Shown one piece after another: positions 47,770 through 58,793 of a stretch of DNA of 64,000 nt (positions are counted from its first letter, which is position 1; the number at the start of each line of letters is the position of its first letter). Origin of the DNA: Dioscorea cayenensis subsp. rotundata (lineage: Eukaryota > Streptophyta > Magnoliopsida > Dioscoreales > Dioscoreaceae); contig NC_052477.1 of the NCBI RefSeq assembly GCF_009730915.1, positions 29,584,420 to 29,648,419 of the forward strand, written 5' to 3'. The notes under the pieces are model-generated. The model was not told the origin of the DNA, searched no databases, and saw only the letters and a program-made list of their open reading frames with translations. Made by a program: the position numbers and the translations under genes.

Positions 47770-47896
47770 GGTTTATTTGGGTTGTAGTGCATGCAAGAGA
47801 GAGAGAGAGAGGGATTATTTTTAGGAAGCTTCAATGTGAGCTTCCTTTTTGTTTCCGTGAAATGCATGGTTTATTTGGGTTGTAGTGCATGCAAGA
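47770..47896 (+). repeat. 29-bp direct repeat containing the RY-type word CATGCA
   Basis: Identical 29-base copies begin GGTTTATTTGGGTTGTAG at 47770 and 47868 and end in TGCATGCAAGA. They sit between the divergent PNGase A genes; CATGCA is the core of the RY seed-type element. Confidence 0.85.
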
Positions 47897-48419
47897 ATCC
47901 AAAGCGTTCTAGAGTTCAGTACGTATGGAGCACAGAGCTGAACATCAAGCAGATCATCCATGAGCCATCAATGTATATAAATAGGCAAATAAGGTGAATG
48001 AATTATTATTATTATTATTATTATTATTAAAGTTAAATATTAATACAAAAGATGATAAAAATAAGGAAATCAGCTCGCTTGTATGCCTATATTTATAATA
48101 AATTAATTAAAATTACAAAAGAAATATGTTATATTTAACACTATTTTTTTAAAAAAAAGCAGGAAATAATAGTAGTTGCGAAACATATTTTTCTTGTATT
48201 TTTTTCGTCAATATTTAACTAAAAAGATTGGTTAACAAATCAGTTCACTTTCACCCTCAATCAAACTCATAAATTAAATAAAACTCACAAAATTAACAAA
48301 AAAAACTAATAAATAATTATTAACAAAAAAATAAAGACACCAAACCATAAAAATTAAAGCTTAGCTTCATCTCCCAACTCGCTAACTTCTTCTCTCAAAG
48401 TTCTCTCCCCAAAAAAACA

Positions 48420-50174
48420 ATGAATTCCATTCCAATCCTTCTCTCGCTTCTCCTCTCAGCCATTCTCAGCCGTTCATCCCCCGATCACTTCATTCTCCAC
48501 CGTCCGATCACGACCACCAACACCTCTTCTCCTCAAGAGTACTTCGATCCCTCCTTCCCTTCCATCCTCCTCCCCGCCGGCGCCGGCGACGGCGATCCCT
48601 CCTGCTCCCACGCCGTCCTCTCCCACTCCTTCGCCCACTCCTTCGGCTCTCCTCCAATCTCCGCCCACCTCCCCCCTTGCAACTCCTCCTGGTCCACCGC
48701 CATTCTCGATCTCACCATCTCCTCCTCCGGCGAGCAATACGACCGCATCGCCGCCATCTGGATCAACGGCGCCGAGATCCTCCGCACAAGCACCGCCGAA
48801 CCCACCCCTTCCGGCGTCTTCTGGTCCATCCGCAAAGACATCACCCGCTACGCCCCTCTCCTCCGTCACCCCACCGGCGCTCTCATCTCCGTCATGCTCG
48901 AAAACATCATCGACGAAACCCTAACCGGCGTCTACAACCTCAACCTCTCCATCCACTTCTACTCCAACGACACCGACGACTCCGATCTCCTCTCTCTCTC
49001 TTCTCCTCCTCTCCACCACTCACTCTTCAAAGATCAACCCGACCTAATCCTCCCCATCTCCAACGACAACAACAGCTCCGGCTTCTGGTTCCGCATCGAG
49101 AACGAAACCGATCTCCATTACAAGACCTTCGTCATTCCATCAAACACCTACCGTGCAATCCTCGAGGTCTTCATCTCCTCCCATGGCGACGACGAGTTCT
49201 GGTACTCAAATCCCCCCAATATCTACATCGATAAAAACAATCTCACCACAACCCGCGGCAACGGTGCTTTCCGCAACGTCTTCATCACCATCGACGACAA
49301 GCTCGCCGGCACAATCATGCCATTCCCAGTGATCTTCACCGGCGGGATCAACCCTTTATTCTGGTCCCCTATCGTCGCCATTGGCGCATTTGACTTACCA
49401 TCCTACCACCTCGACATCACTCCATTCCTCGGCGTCTTGCTCGACGGCGAACCTCACGAGCTCGGCTTCGGCGTCACTAATGCCACATCATTCTGGCTCA
49501 TTGACGCCAATCTCCACCTCTGGCTCGACCCCGTCTCCGACCAAGTAGAAGCCGAGCTCATCCACCACCAAGCTCCTCCATTGGCCTTCTCCGCCGACGC
49601 TGAATTCAAAAAACTAAATGGTACTTTCAAGCTCGGAGCAGAGACCAAGGTCCATGTCTCCGGCTGGGTGAACTCCTCCCATGGAAACCTCACCATTGAT
49701 GTGGAACAGAAGATGAAGTACAAAAGCTTGATCTTTTTCCGCAACAATGGTGATTTCAAAGAGGTTCTAATGAAGGGGAAGTTAAAGACTGATGTTAAAA
49801 TCAAAGACAAGCTTAATGTTGTGCTTCAGAGAAAGGCTTTCAAAGCTAAGTATCCACTTTACTTAGTAACTTATACTTTGAAGGATGAGAATAGTACTAG
49901 TTATACTGTGAAAACTAATCTTTCTCATTCTTTCAATGAGAAGAAGAATTTGATTGTTGCCGATAATGTTGTGCATTCTAGCTCTGTTGTTGATACTCAG
50001 AATGGTTTTGGATGGATGAGAGTTGAGGGGCATTCGGTTTTAGATGGAATGGCGAACACCGAACAGAGTTATCGGTCTCAGGACTCCGGCGGGTGTCGGT
50101 TGAGGAAGATTGGTGCTAAAGATGGTGAGATTTTGTATGATAATTCGACGAATTCTTGTGCTTTTGTTTGGTGA
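48420..50174 (+). CDS. Peptide-N-glycosidase A (PNGase A) family, copy 3, inverted and GC-graded
   Basis: Same family as the two upstream copies but on the opposite strand. Intronless, 584 residues. A short signal (IPILLSLLLSAILSRSS) is followed by EYFDPSFPSILLP, RIAAIWINGAEILRTSTAEP, GVFWSIRKDITRYAPLLRHP, NTYRAILEVFISSHGDDEFW, NPLFWSPIVAIGAFDLPSYHLDITPF, LLDGEPHELGFGV and FHVSGWVNSSHGN-like VSGWVNSSHGN. It lacks the PTQ segment of the others and is the most divergent of the three. The first ~1.2 kb is C-ending at most third positions; the last ~500 bp is A/T-ending. The switch comes near 49600-49750. Such 5'-to-3' GC gradients are known in monocots. Confidence 0.95.
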   Translation: MNSIPILLSLLLSAILSRSSPDHFILHRPITTTNTSSPQEYFDPSFPSILLPAGAGDGDPSCSHAVLSHSFAHSFGSPPISAHLPPCNSSWSTAILDLTISSSGEQYDRIAAIWINGAEILRTSTAEPTPSGVFWSIRKDITRYAPLLRHPTGALISVMLENIIDETLTGVYNLNLSIHFYSNDTDDSDLLSLSSPPLHHSLFKDQPDLILPISNDNNSSGFWFRIENETDLHYKTFVIPSNTYRAILEVFISSHGDDEFWYSNPPNIYIDKNNLTTTRGNGAFRNVFITIDDKLAGTIMPFPVIFTGGINPLFWSPIVAIGAFDLPSYHLDITPFLGVLLDGEPHELGFGVTNATSFWLIDANLHLWLDPVSDQVEAELIHHQAPPLAFSADAEFKKLNGTFKLGAETKVHVSGWVNSSHGNLTIDVEQKMKYKSLIFFRNNGDFKEVLMKGKLKTDVKIKDKLNVVLQRKAFKAKYPLYLVTYTLKDENSTSYTVKTNLSHSFNEKKNLIVADNVVHSSSVVDTQNGFGWMRVEGHSVLDGMANTEQSYRSQDSGGCRLRKIGAKDGEILYDNSTNSCAFVW

Positions 50175-52728
50175 TGTATGTGTTGCAGGCTTATGTTCTT
50201 AGTTCCAGTGCAGGCGAACTTTTATGTTAACTAGTTTTAGTGATTTTGTGTTTCATATGTCAGGTGTTTATATTAGTCTGAATTCCTCACATAAAGTCTA
50301 TGTATGTGACTAATATGAACACTATGCTGATGTATCTAAATTGATGGATTTCGCATCCTTGACTTTTAGGTTCAGTCCTCATGCAATTTCATTTGCATAA
50401 TCTTCATATGTTTGTTTTGTTTTAAATTTCTTGAGACATTGCAGCATTTGGCCAGTAAGTTATGTACTTGTCATTGATTTCATATATAATGATTTTCATG
50501 TGCTAATTTTATTTTAACTCTAATAGACATTTTCCCATTATATATATATATATATATATAGCTCTCACAATTATAATTATGTGGATATATGTACAAAATA
50601 ATCTCTCCCATCTTTAACTGTTTTCTTGGAATTGTTGCTTTTTTATTAACATATTACTAGTAACACTGATTTTATTTAAACTAAAACTTTCAAATTTTTG
50701 AGAACAAGCTAACCTAGTTTTGTAACATATAAATCTATACATACTTTAAGTAGATGTATAAACTGTTTTGAGACTGTTTTAAAAAATAATTTTAAGTATT
50801 TTTATCATATTTAAATTTAAATTTATATTAAATGTAAAATTAATAATTGAAAATTTCAATTGCTTAATAAATATTCATGAAACCTTGCAAAACTAAAGTA
50901 TACCAACATTCCTGTTTAAAGGAGTTATTTATAATCATAACATTAGAGTTTTTGTTATTTATAATATTACCTTAAAACTAAAAAATTATAACAACCCTGA
51001 TGTGGAGCGAGGAAAATTACCTAGTATGTTGATTACTTCATCCCATAACTATCCCCTTACAAAAATGATCAATTATTATTACAGCCATGAACAAAACTAT
51101 ATTTCCTACTATTTGATTTCATACCCATTGATCAGACTTCAGAGTCAATTAAGAAAATTATAAAATATCAAACAAACCTTTCAGAGATAAATAAATGGGT
51201 CAAGACTAAACTATTTTTTAATAAAAAAATTAAAACTGTAAAAACATACAAGTATATACATAAATATATATATATGTAATTGCCATGAACAAAACTGTAT
51301 TTCCTACTATTTGATATCATACCCATTGATCAGAGTCAATTAAAAAATTATAAAATATCAAACAAACCTTTCAGAGATAATAAATGGGTCAAGACTAAAC
51401 TATTTTTTTATAAAAAAATTAAAACTGTAAAAACATACAAGTATATACATAAATATATATATATATATATATCTAATTTTTACAACAAAAAATACATTAG
51501 CAATTACTAACTTTTACAGGGGTATCCAAGCAGTTTTTCGCGCTTATTTAGATTGCCAAATGCCAACCATAGTGACCTTAATCAACAGACTTTATCCTAC
51601 ACTTATGATGATCATATAGATACACTTAAGTTGCATGTCCTATGGATATGTAAGCGTGGGGTAGACCTGGCCATAATAATCCACAACGCCAATAACGTGC
51701 TAAGGCCTTTGATTGGCTTTCCAAGCCAATAGGGTCCCACTAGAACAAATTTAACCACATCGCTTACCACCAAACTTAAAAAGCTTAAAAAATAAAAAAA
51801 AAAAATACTATATACTGTTATTTTGTATTAAAATATAACCTTATTCTCTTTTTGCAGCAAATAATTAGCTATGAGCTAATTACTACATTTGACCAATTTT
51901 TTAAAAAACTTAATACACATTAACAATAACCAATTTTTATTATTTATTTTTTTGTTTTATACAAAGCGGGCAAACCATTATTCATATTATTCATCTCCCA
52001 ACTTCCAACATGAAGCACTGTATTTTACAGTTATGCTATATCAATGTTAGCAGCTAATTCTTAAGTTGCATGAAATTTGGAGGTGTAGACAAAAGTAAAA
52101 GATAAAAATGGCATTTAACTTATTTCCATACTCTATTCACTAATAATGAGTACCTGAGTCAAAAAGGAAATTATTGCATATACTTTGACAGTATGAACAT
52201 AATATAATAGTTCTTTGAAAGCTAGTCTAGCACTGAGAAACAAAGGCATGTGACAATCAATGCGAAGGCCATATTGAGACTTAATATAGAAAAAAAGCCA
52301 AAAACATCAGTGTGAAGGTACATACCGTGAATGACAAGACCTATGCCGGAAGGCATCTACCCACTTTGAGTGGAACTTCCATGGTGAAATGTGACCCTAG
52401 TTTTGATTCTCAAAGGGATCACTTTGTAACACTATACTTTCAGTGATGACCAATATGATAAAATTTTGATTCATTTGGGAGAGCTTTGAACCTCAAATGT
52501 AGTGCATTTGTAAGTTGTAAACGCAGTAAAAGTGCTCACCTATTGTTGTGTTTTTCAGCAAGGGTTCAGGAGGGCAATTGTTCCAGCACTCAATCATCAC
52601 TGACAAAGAGATCATTTGTAACACTATATGCTTGCAGGGATGACTAATATGATCAAATTTAATTCATTTGCAAGTACTTTGAACTGAGAATTGAGTACAT
52701 TTGCAAGTAGTAAGTGCAGTGAAAGTGC
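50175..52728. other. Intergenic DNA between PNGase A copy 3 and the kinase gene
   Basis: After the copy 3 3' UTR, the DNA is AT-rich. It contains a ~198-bp tandem duplication (51084-51474) and a degenerate copy of the kinase gene 3' end (about 52430-52620). No complete gene is supported. Confidence 0.65.
51084..51474 (+). repeat. ~198-bp tandem duplication
   Basis: GCCATGAACAAAACT begins both copies (51084 and 51282). Both continue through TTTCCTACTATTTGAT, CATACCCATTGATCAGA, AAACAAACCTTTCAGAGAT and ACATACAAGTATATACAT. The copies are about 95% identical, so the event is recent. Confidence 0.93.
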
Positions 52729-52810
52729 TCACCTGTTGTTGTGTTTCCCAAGGATGGAGATGATTTCTGAGAATTCAGGTCGCTCAGAAGGGCAATTGTT
52801 CCAGCACTTG
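52430..52810 (-). repeat. 193-bp duplication overlapping the 3' end of the kinase gene
   Basis: AGTGCTCACC at 52531 and 52724 marks the two copies. The downstream copy includes the last codons of the kinase gene. The other repeats GGGCAATTGTTCCAGCACT and CATCACTGAC but has lost part of the coding stretch, so it is a non-functional echo of the last exon and its 3' flank. Confidence 0.85.
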
Positions 52811-54628
52811 ATCATCACTGACTTTAGAACCTGTGGGCAGTCTTTGGGTATCTCTGGCCTCAGTCCACATGTGGCAATCCCCACAGCAGCCTGAACCGGG
52901 GAGTAGGAAGAGTAAGCTGCCTCCCCAGTCACCATTTCCCAAATCACCATGCCAAAACTATACACATTGCTCATCCAAGTCTCGATCACACTTTCAGGAT
53001 CCCCAGCTATTATCTGCAACCAAAATCCAATGGAAGCCTATTCATATTAATTTTCCTTACCTTATGACATAGTTGTGATTTCATAGCCTAAAGTAAGGAA
53101 CAAGTTCGGTATTGAATGCATAAGCAATCCAACAAACCTCGGGGGCCAGCCACTGATACCCGGCCGTCTCATACTCAGTCACCTCCCCGATATTCTTACC
53201 AGAAGCTACGATGCCCATATCTCCAAGACAAGCATTCCCCTGCTTATCCAACAGGATCCTCTGCGAATTGAGATCTTTATATGCAACTCCATGGTGGTTC
53301 ATGAACATGAGCCCCTCTGCAACATCCAATGCAATTCTCATCACATCCTTGAATGCCAACTTCTTCTTCTTCTGAATCAAAGCATGGACTGATCCGCCAT
53401 CCATCATCTTTGTCACCACACACAAGCCATGGCTCTCTTGAATGCAAATGCCATGGAATTGGAGTATGTTCTTGTGCCCACTGCTCATCAGCTGCAACAA
53501 GTCTTGCCGGACTTCGAACTCGAATACATTACCTCTTTCACAGCCTTTCAGCTTCTTCAGATGAATTCTCATCCCTTTGTGACTACCTCTGAATGAGTTG
53601 AGACCGGCCTGTTCAACAATCTCCACCTCATTGGAACTAAGCAGCCACTGACCAACATCATCCCCATCTGACCGAACTATCTGCCATTCATCAACAATGA
53701 CTGAAATCGTAGCTTCGGGCAAAGGAACAGGGAGCTTAACACGGCATGCCATCTCAGTCTCTAGCCCATTTCCACCATCCCCATTCTCCTGGGCATTTTG
53801 ACAAACACCTTCATGGCATCCACAAAGGCCAAACGGAAACTTCACTTCAGCGTTCCTCGGCTTCTTCCCGGCCAATTTCAGCGCCGCATCGATCCTTGAT
53901 TTGAAGACCTTCTCGTCGCCGGGCTGAACGAGCACTGTCACGACGGCGAGAGTGAGGCCTTTCTTCTCAAATATCTGTATCTTTTTGCAGCAAATCGAGG
54001 AGGAATCAAGCGCTTCAGATATGGCCGACCATGAAAGCGCAGAGTTGCTAGCAAAAGTCAGCTGGAAAACAACTCCATCGTCCTCGGCTTCACCCTGGAT
54101 TTGTTGAACATGCACTGCAGGGAGATCATCGGAGCTCGCTTGATCTATCAAACGGACATGGAGGAGCACCTCCTTCATGTCGAACCCCGCCTGCGAGTAG
54201 CTGCAAAGAAGCACAATGTGAGAAAAACAAGCACAAGTATCTATAAATCCGGCCAAAAGATGAAGGAGAGAACCGAACCTCGTCGGGAGGGAATCAAAAT
54301 GTCGACGGACGTTGGAGAGGAGGCGATCAGGGAGCTGGCTTCCAGGGTAGAGCTGGGTGAGGTTGCGAACAATGGCAGCCCACACGAGACGAGTGGGGCC
54401 TGAGCCAGCGCCGGCAGAGTCTGGGTGTAGTGATGTCTTGAGGGCCGCGACCGCGCCGGCAAAGTTCCGGCCAATGCGCTGCCATTTGGTGGGGGGATTC
54501 GAAGTAGAGGAAGTGGAAGCGGTGAAGGCCTCTGACTCTGAGCGATCATTGTTCTTCATCAGCACCTGCTCAACCATGTCCTCGTCGGTGCTCGGCCGCC
54601 CGGACCAGCACTCCAGCGCCGCCGCCAT
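52729..54628 (-). CDS. Protein kinase with N-terminal DUF1221 domain
   Basis: This plant family pairs a DUF1221 region with a tyrosine-kinase-like Ser/Thr kinase fold; its function is poorly known. Exons (high to low): 54279-54628, 53138-54200 and 52729-53013, 1698 nt, 565 residues, ending NNR and stop. I start at MAAALECWSGRPSTDEDMVEQVLM because that N terminus is the family norm as I recall it; an in-frame ATG at 54739 would add 37 residues. DUF1221 covers roughly 1-250 (WQRIGRNFAGAVAALK, RLVWAAIVRNL, SLPTSYSQAGFDMKEVLLH). The kinase domain lies at about 330-560: VAYKDLNSQRILLD in the HRD-loop place, GDMG for DFG, and YQWLAPE for APE. The 78-nt first intron has no in-frame stop and could be retained. 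Activity is uncertain because of the DMG. Confidence 0.9.
54201..54278 (-). other. 78-nt stop-free intron in the kinase gene
   Basis: Donor AG|GTTCGG and acceptor TTTGCAG|C are canonical. Removal restores the family sequence SLPTSYSQAGF. The intron length is a multiple of three and contains no stop in the coding frame, so an unspliced mRNA would insert 26 mostly hydrophobic residues into DUF1221. Confidence 0.8.
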
Positions 54629-54833
54629 GGCTTTCCCGAACTCCTCCCAAAATCCAAAGAAGAAAATCAAAAAGCCAAAAGAAAGAGAAGGAAGAGATTG
54701 GAAGACGACCGCATTGTCTTTTACTTGGTGTTTTAGCATATAAACCCCTCATAAATGTTTAAATTTTTAATAGTAGTGGATTTTAAATTCAAATATACCC
54801 TCAAGTTTAATTCAAATTAACATTATTAACATT

Positions 54834-54842
54834 CTATATAAG
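54834..54842 (+). promoter_or_regulatory. TATA box of RPS26
   Basis: CTATATAAG lies about 100 bases upstream of the RPS26 ATG and about 40 bases upstream of the telo-boxes. Confidence 0.6.
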
Positions 54843-54880
54843 AACCATCCGTTGTTTGTTCCACCGCGAAGCGGCTCTCG

Positions 54881-54901
54881 CGAAACCCTAGAAAACCCTA
54901 G
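54881..54901 (+). promoter_or_regulatory. Tandem telo-boxes in the RPS26 leader
   Basis: Two AAACCCTA/AAAACCCTA words follow each other just after the expected transcription start. Telo-boxes are a hallmark of plant ribosomal protein gene promoters and leaders. Confidence 0.8.
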
Positions 54902-54936
54902 CTGAGGAGATCCACTGATCCAGAGCGAAGGCGGCG

Positions 54937-57900
54937 ATGGTGAGATCTGGGGATTCCTCTCTCCTTTGTTGTTTCCTTCGCTTGCTTTCCATGTTTCATC
55001 GTTCTGATTCTCTTTGGATCTTCTTTGCAGACCTTTAAGCGCAGGAATGGCGGGAGGAACAAGCATGGCCGTGGCCATGTCAAATTCATCCGCTGCTCCA
55101 ACTGTGGCAAGTGCTGCCCCAAGGTACTTCCTTCTTTTCATGACTCGCTTGTTCTTTAATGGAAAAACCCTAATTGTATTTTGTCAGAATAGAAATAATC
55201 TATATATGCTGTTAATTTTCTACGGATTCATCATCATGAAGTGGATTATGATTAGAATTTCAGTGTGGTATTTTTTTTTTCATGCCTTTTTTGCTCCTAG
55301 ATCTGAAAACCCCAAAACCCTATTTCATTAGAATAGAAGTAAATTTATGTATGTTGTTAATTAGTACTATTTTTACTCATATTACATGTGAAGTCACCAT
55401 TATAGATTTTTTAGAACTGCATTCTTGCGTATGGACTCCTCTAATGCTTTGTTTGTTGGAGAAATTTCCTCGTTTTTAGGGTTTTTTTTAAGCTTTTCAT
55501 CACAATTTGAAATATACCGCATACAAAATTTCAGTATGATGTGCGTGATTGACTCTTTCTAATGTTCTGTTTTCATGCATTTCTTGTATTTTATTATGAT
55601 GGAATAATCAAATAATCGATCTTTTAATACTCACAATGGGACTTGTCACATAATGTGGATTCTGATGAAAATTTTGTTACTGTATTCTTGTATTTATGTG
55701 TAAACATCTCCGTGTCTGTTGATTTATTAAAGGACAAGGCCATCAAGAGGTTCCTTGTGAGGAACATTGTGGAGCAAGCTGCAGTGAGAGATGTTCAGGA
55801 GGCCTGCGTTTATGATGGTATTGATCATTTGATGCTATGTTTTCTTTACATGAATGCGTGTTTTGTGTTCTCATTTTGACTTTGGAAAATCATAACTTGC
55901 ACGTTGTAGGGTATACTCTTCCCAAGCTGTATGCGAAGGTGCAGTATTGCGTGTCCTGTGCAATCCATTCGCATGTTGTCAGGGTTAGGTCTCGCACTGC
56001 CAGGAGAAACCGTGAGCCGCCTCAGCGTTTCAGGCGCCGGGTACCTCCCTAACTACCTTAGCTTAGTTTTCTTATTTGCTCCTGTGCTTGTAGCTTTCTT
56101 TCATTCTCTGTGAGTTTTTATATTATTGGAATTAGCATAAAATAGCTTTAGAGTTCATTTTCATTAAGTTTATAGGTTGTGTAGCCTCTTAACTTATAAT
56201 CAAGTAAAGATCGTGTTAACTTTGTATTAATTGAAATTTGTAAAGCTAAGAACTAATCTATTAATCGATCACCGAGATCATTGTGTATCCTTTCACATTG
56301 TTGCATATATATATATATATATATGTATATTTGTATGTATATGTAAGAGTAATTGAATTTGGAGGAATTTTAAGAACACTTAACAAACAAGATGCACATT
56401 TTGGATTCTAGGTGTGAAACACTTTCCTAAAGGAAAATTAGCTCTTATAATGTGTGCCAAGGGTGAATGCTAAGTCTTTAGGATACAAAGAATCACCTTA
56501 CAATGTTGCACATAACAAAGTGAGCCTTAGAGAAGGAAGAATGTGTTTGATGTTGCACTTGAAAAAGATGAAAGATTTTCCAAGTGATCTATACCTTCAT
56601 TTAGCACTTTAAGACTTCTATTTATACTAATTTAGAGTTTTGGAAGTTGTGACTTCTTCTTGAACATGACAAGATGGCTTATAACTACTATAACTCCTTT
56701 ATATTACACCAAGAGCTGCAATCTAATTTGCCTAACTTTCTCTTTACATGAAGAGGTGTCTTCTAAACACTTCAACTACTATAAGACATGAAAGGATGTT
56801 GTGTTTAAAATATTTTCAATATTAAAGAAAATATTATAACAGTATATATCCCATGAATCAGTTCATGCATTCTTGTATTATCACCTTGAAGGAAGGAGCT
56901 TGAACTAAGTAGATGTGCCAGCTTTAAGAAGATGAATTAAATTAACACAAAACCCCATGTACTATGTGAGAATTTTTTTAATCCATTTCTTTTGGTTTAT
57001 TTTGTTAGTGACCTTTTTTAAAAGCACGAAAGCATTAAGATAGTTTTGTTTGCTAGCTGAAGGAGTATTTTAAGGAAAGGTTGAAGTTTGTAAAAGATTC
57101 ACTTTACATTGAATATTTGGTTGAATGTTGGATCCCTTGACATACAAATAAATTGAATTAGTGTCTCATATTAAATTTGAGTTTCATGTGAAAGTTCACA
57201 TATATTAGTCTAATTTATCTTGATGTAATTTTCTCGAGATATCTTGCCATGAAGTATTTTTCTAGGTATATTTAAAAATTCCTGTGCAAAAGTGGCTAGA
57301 GTCCCATTAACATCTTTTGTTAGTATCCTGTTATCTCAGTTTTGATGATTGGAAAACAGTGCTTTTGCACATTTGTTGAGTTTACCACTAATTGGAGTCT
57401 TGTGCATTGATCATGTAAATCAAATACTAGTGGACAGAAAGTGATCTGTAGTTAGAAAATCTTGTAAAGTGACATGATTTCTACAAATGTCAGGTTTTCA
57501 TCATGTGTGGATAGTTTGATTCCAGTTGCTAGTGTTTAAAACCATTCATGAGAATACCATTTGTTTTCCAAAAATGAAGAGACCAAACTGTAAAACTAGG
57601 ACTATTGGTGCTACAATGTTCTCCAAGTGGTGAATTTTGTTATAAACTTGCTTTTCGAATTTTGCCATTAATGAGTTGATCTGGAATCCAATTCCTATGC
57701 TAGCAACACTGATATTGATGCGAACAATTATCCAATTTCCGTAACATTCTTCTGTTTGTAACCATATAGTATCAATGCAGATATGTCAATATACTAGAAT
57801 CAGTAGGGAGCTAAGGAGCTTGTTTGATAATTCCTTAAACATAGCTATTGGTTACAACTTCTCAGTTTTACCTTGCCTGGTGTGTCTGCAAGCATCAGTC

Positions 57901-58116
57901 TATGTTTGTTACATTTATGTTACGTAACGTCGCCCCCGCTGTTGAGTCATGTCACAAAAGCAAAAGTTTCCGAGACATAATTTCGGTCTTCCTGTGATTG
58001 ATCATTATTCATGTATCATTGACTGGTTTCTGTTTTTGCAGGATGATGTTGCAAGGCCAGGCCAAGCTGCAGCTGCACCTCGTCCTGCTGGACCTGCAAA
58101 TCCAGTTCGCCCATGA
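54937..58116 (+). CDS. RPS26: 40S ribosomal protein S26 (eS26)
   Basis: eS26 is a small-subunit protein at the mRNA exit region. Exons: 54937-54939 (only the ATG), 55031-55123, 55733-55817, 55910-56040 and 58042-58116, 387 nt, 128 residues, the family size. The product reads [67 protein letters not shown] and [16 protein letters not shown]. Both zinc-binding Cys pairs (CSNCGKC and CVSC) are present. The Ala/Pro-rich tail ([18 protein letters not shown]) is usual for plants. The 2-kb last intron contains unidentified, possibly repeat-derived DNA (about 56270-56960). It shares an upstream region with the kinase gene on the other strand. Confidence 0.96.
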
Positions 58117-58705
58117 TCCCAACAACCTCTACTACTCCCATCATCTTCAAACATTCCTAAATTTCCAAACTATGAAATTTCTGTTTAAAACTCTTGTCAA
58201 ATGTTCTCAAGTCTCAGACTAATTTGCTTTGAATCAATCTCCAAGAACTTAAATGTTGCTAAACCATTGCTATTCTCTTTTTAACATCATAAAGTGATGT
58301 ACTTTCAAGACAAAGATTATCATCATAGTGCATCAAGTTTGGGAGACAATGCACTGTGTCCAGCTCTTCTTTTAGTCCGCCCTCAACTCATGATAAAGAA
58401 CACCATGCGTCATAGCCTCAATCCTGATGTTTTTAAAAAAATAAAAAAATAAAAAGAAAGGTTTCTTTTTTCCAAGCATTGGATTCTAAATGCAACCCAA
58501 AATGAACACCAGTTGGTCCACACCAATCAAAGTTTCTGGTGCCCACCTCACCTGCATTAAACTTGTATTAATTTCCCCATTTCCATGCCTGTACGGCCGC
58601 CGGCTCCTTCTCCCTTTCCCTTTAGATTCTCTCGCATACTCACAACCAGAAGATGAAGATCTCGAGGATTAATCTAATAAACAAATCCCCTTCCTAATTT
58701 TTCCT

Positions 58706-58737
<32 letters not shown>

Positions 58738-58793
58738 TTAAAACATAAATAGAAACACCAAACAAAAAATAATAATAATGATAAAAATAATTC
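58117..58793. other. Intergenic DNA after RPS26
   Basis: RPS26 3' UTR, a run of AAT triplets at about 58709-58735 and the 3' flank of the next gene. No gene is supported. Confidence 0.6.

Larger units (their letters stand above)
47576..48419. other. Divergent promoter region of PNGase A copies 2 and 3
   Basis: An 844-bp spacer between two start codons. It holds a TATA run and (GA)n next to copy 2, a 29-bp repeat with CATGCA (47770 and 47868), a small AGGAAGCT/AGCTTCCT palindrome at about 47822-47845, an (ATT)n run at about 48004-48029 and an A-rich leader before copy 3. Confidence 0.7.

Noticed and set aside
48474-49234. Antisense Gly/Glu-rich and same-strand Arg/His-rich frames in PNGase A copy 3
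   Set aside because: Typical shadows of a very GC3-rich gene.
54629-54739. Upstream in-frame ATG of the kinase gene
   Set aside because: The added 37 residues are not part of the recalled family N terminus, while MAAALECW matches it. Kept only as an alternative.
56270-56960. Solo LTR in the RPS26 intron
   Set aside because: No clear terminal TG..CA boundaries or target duplication could be seen, so it is not listed as an element.
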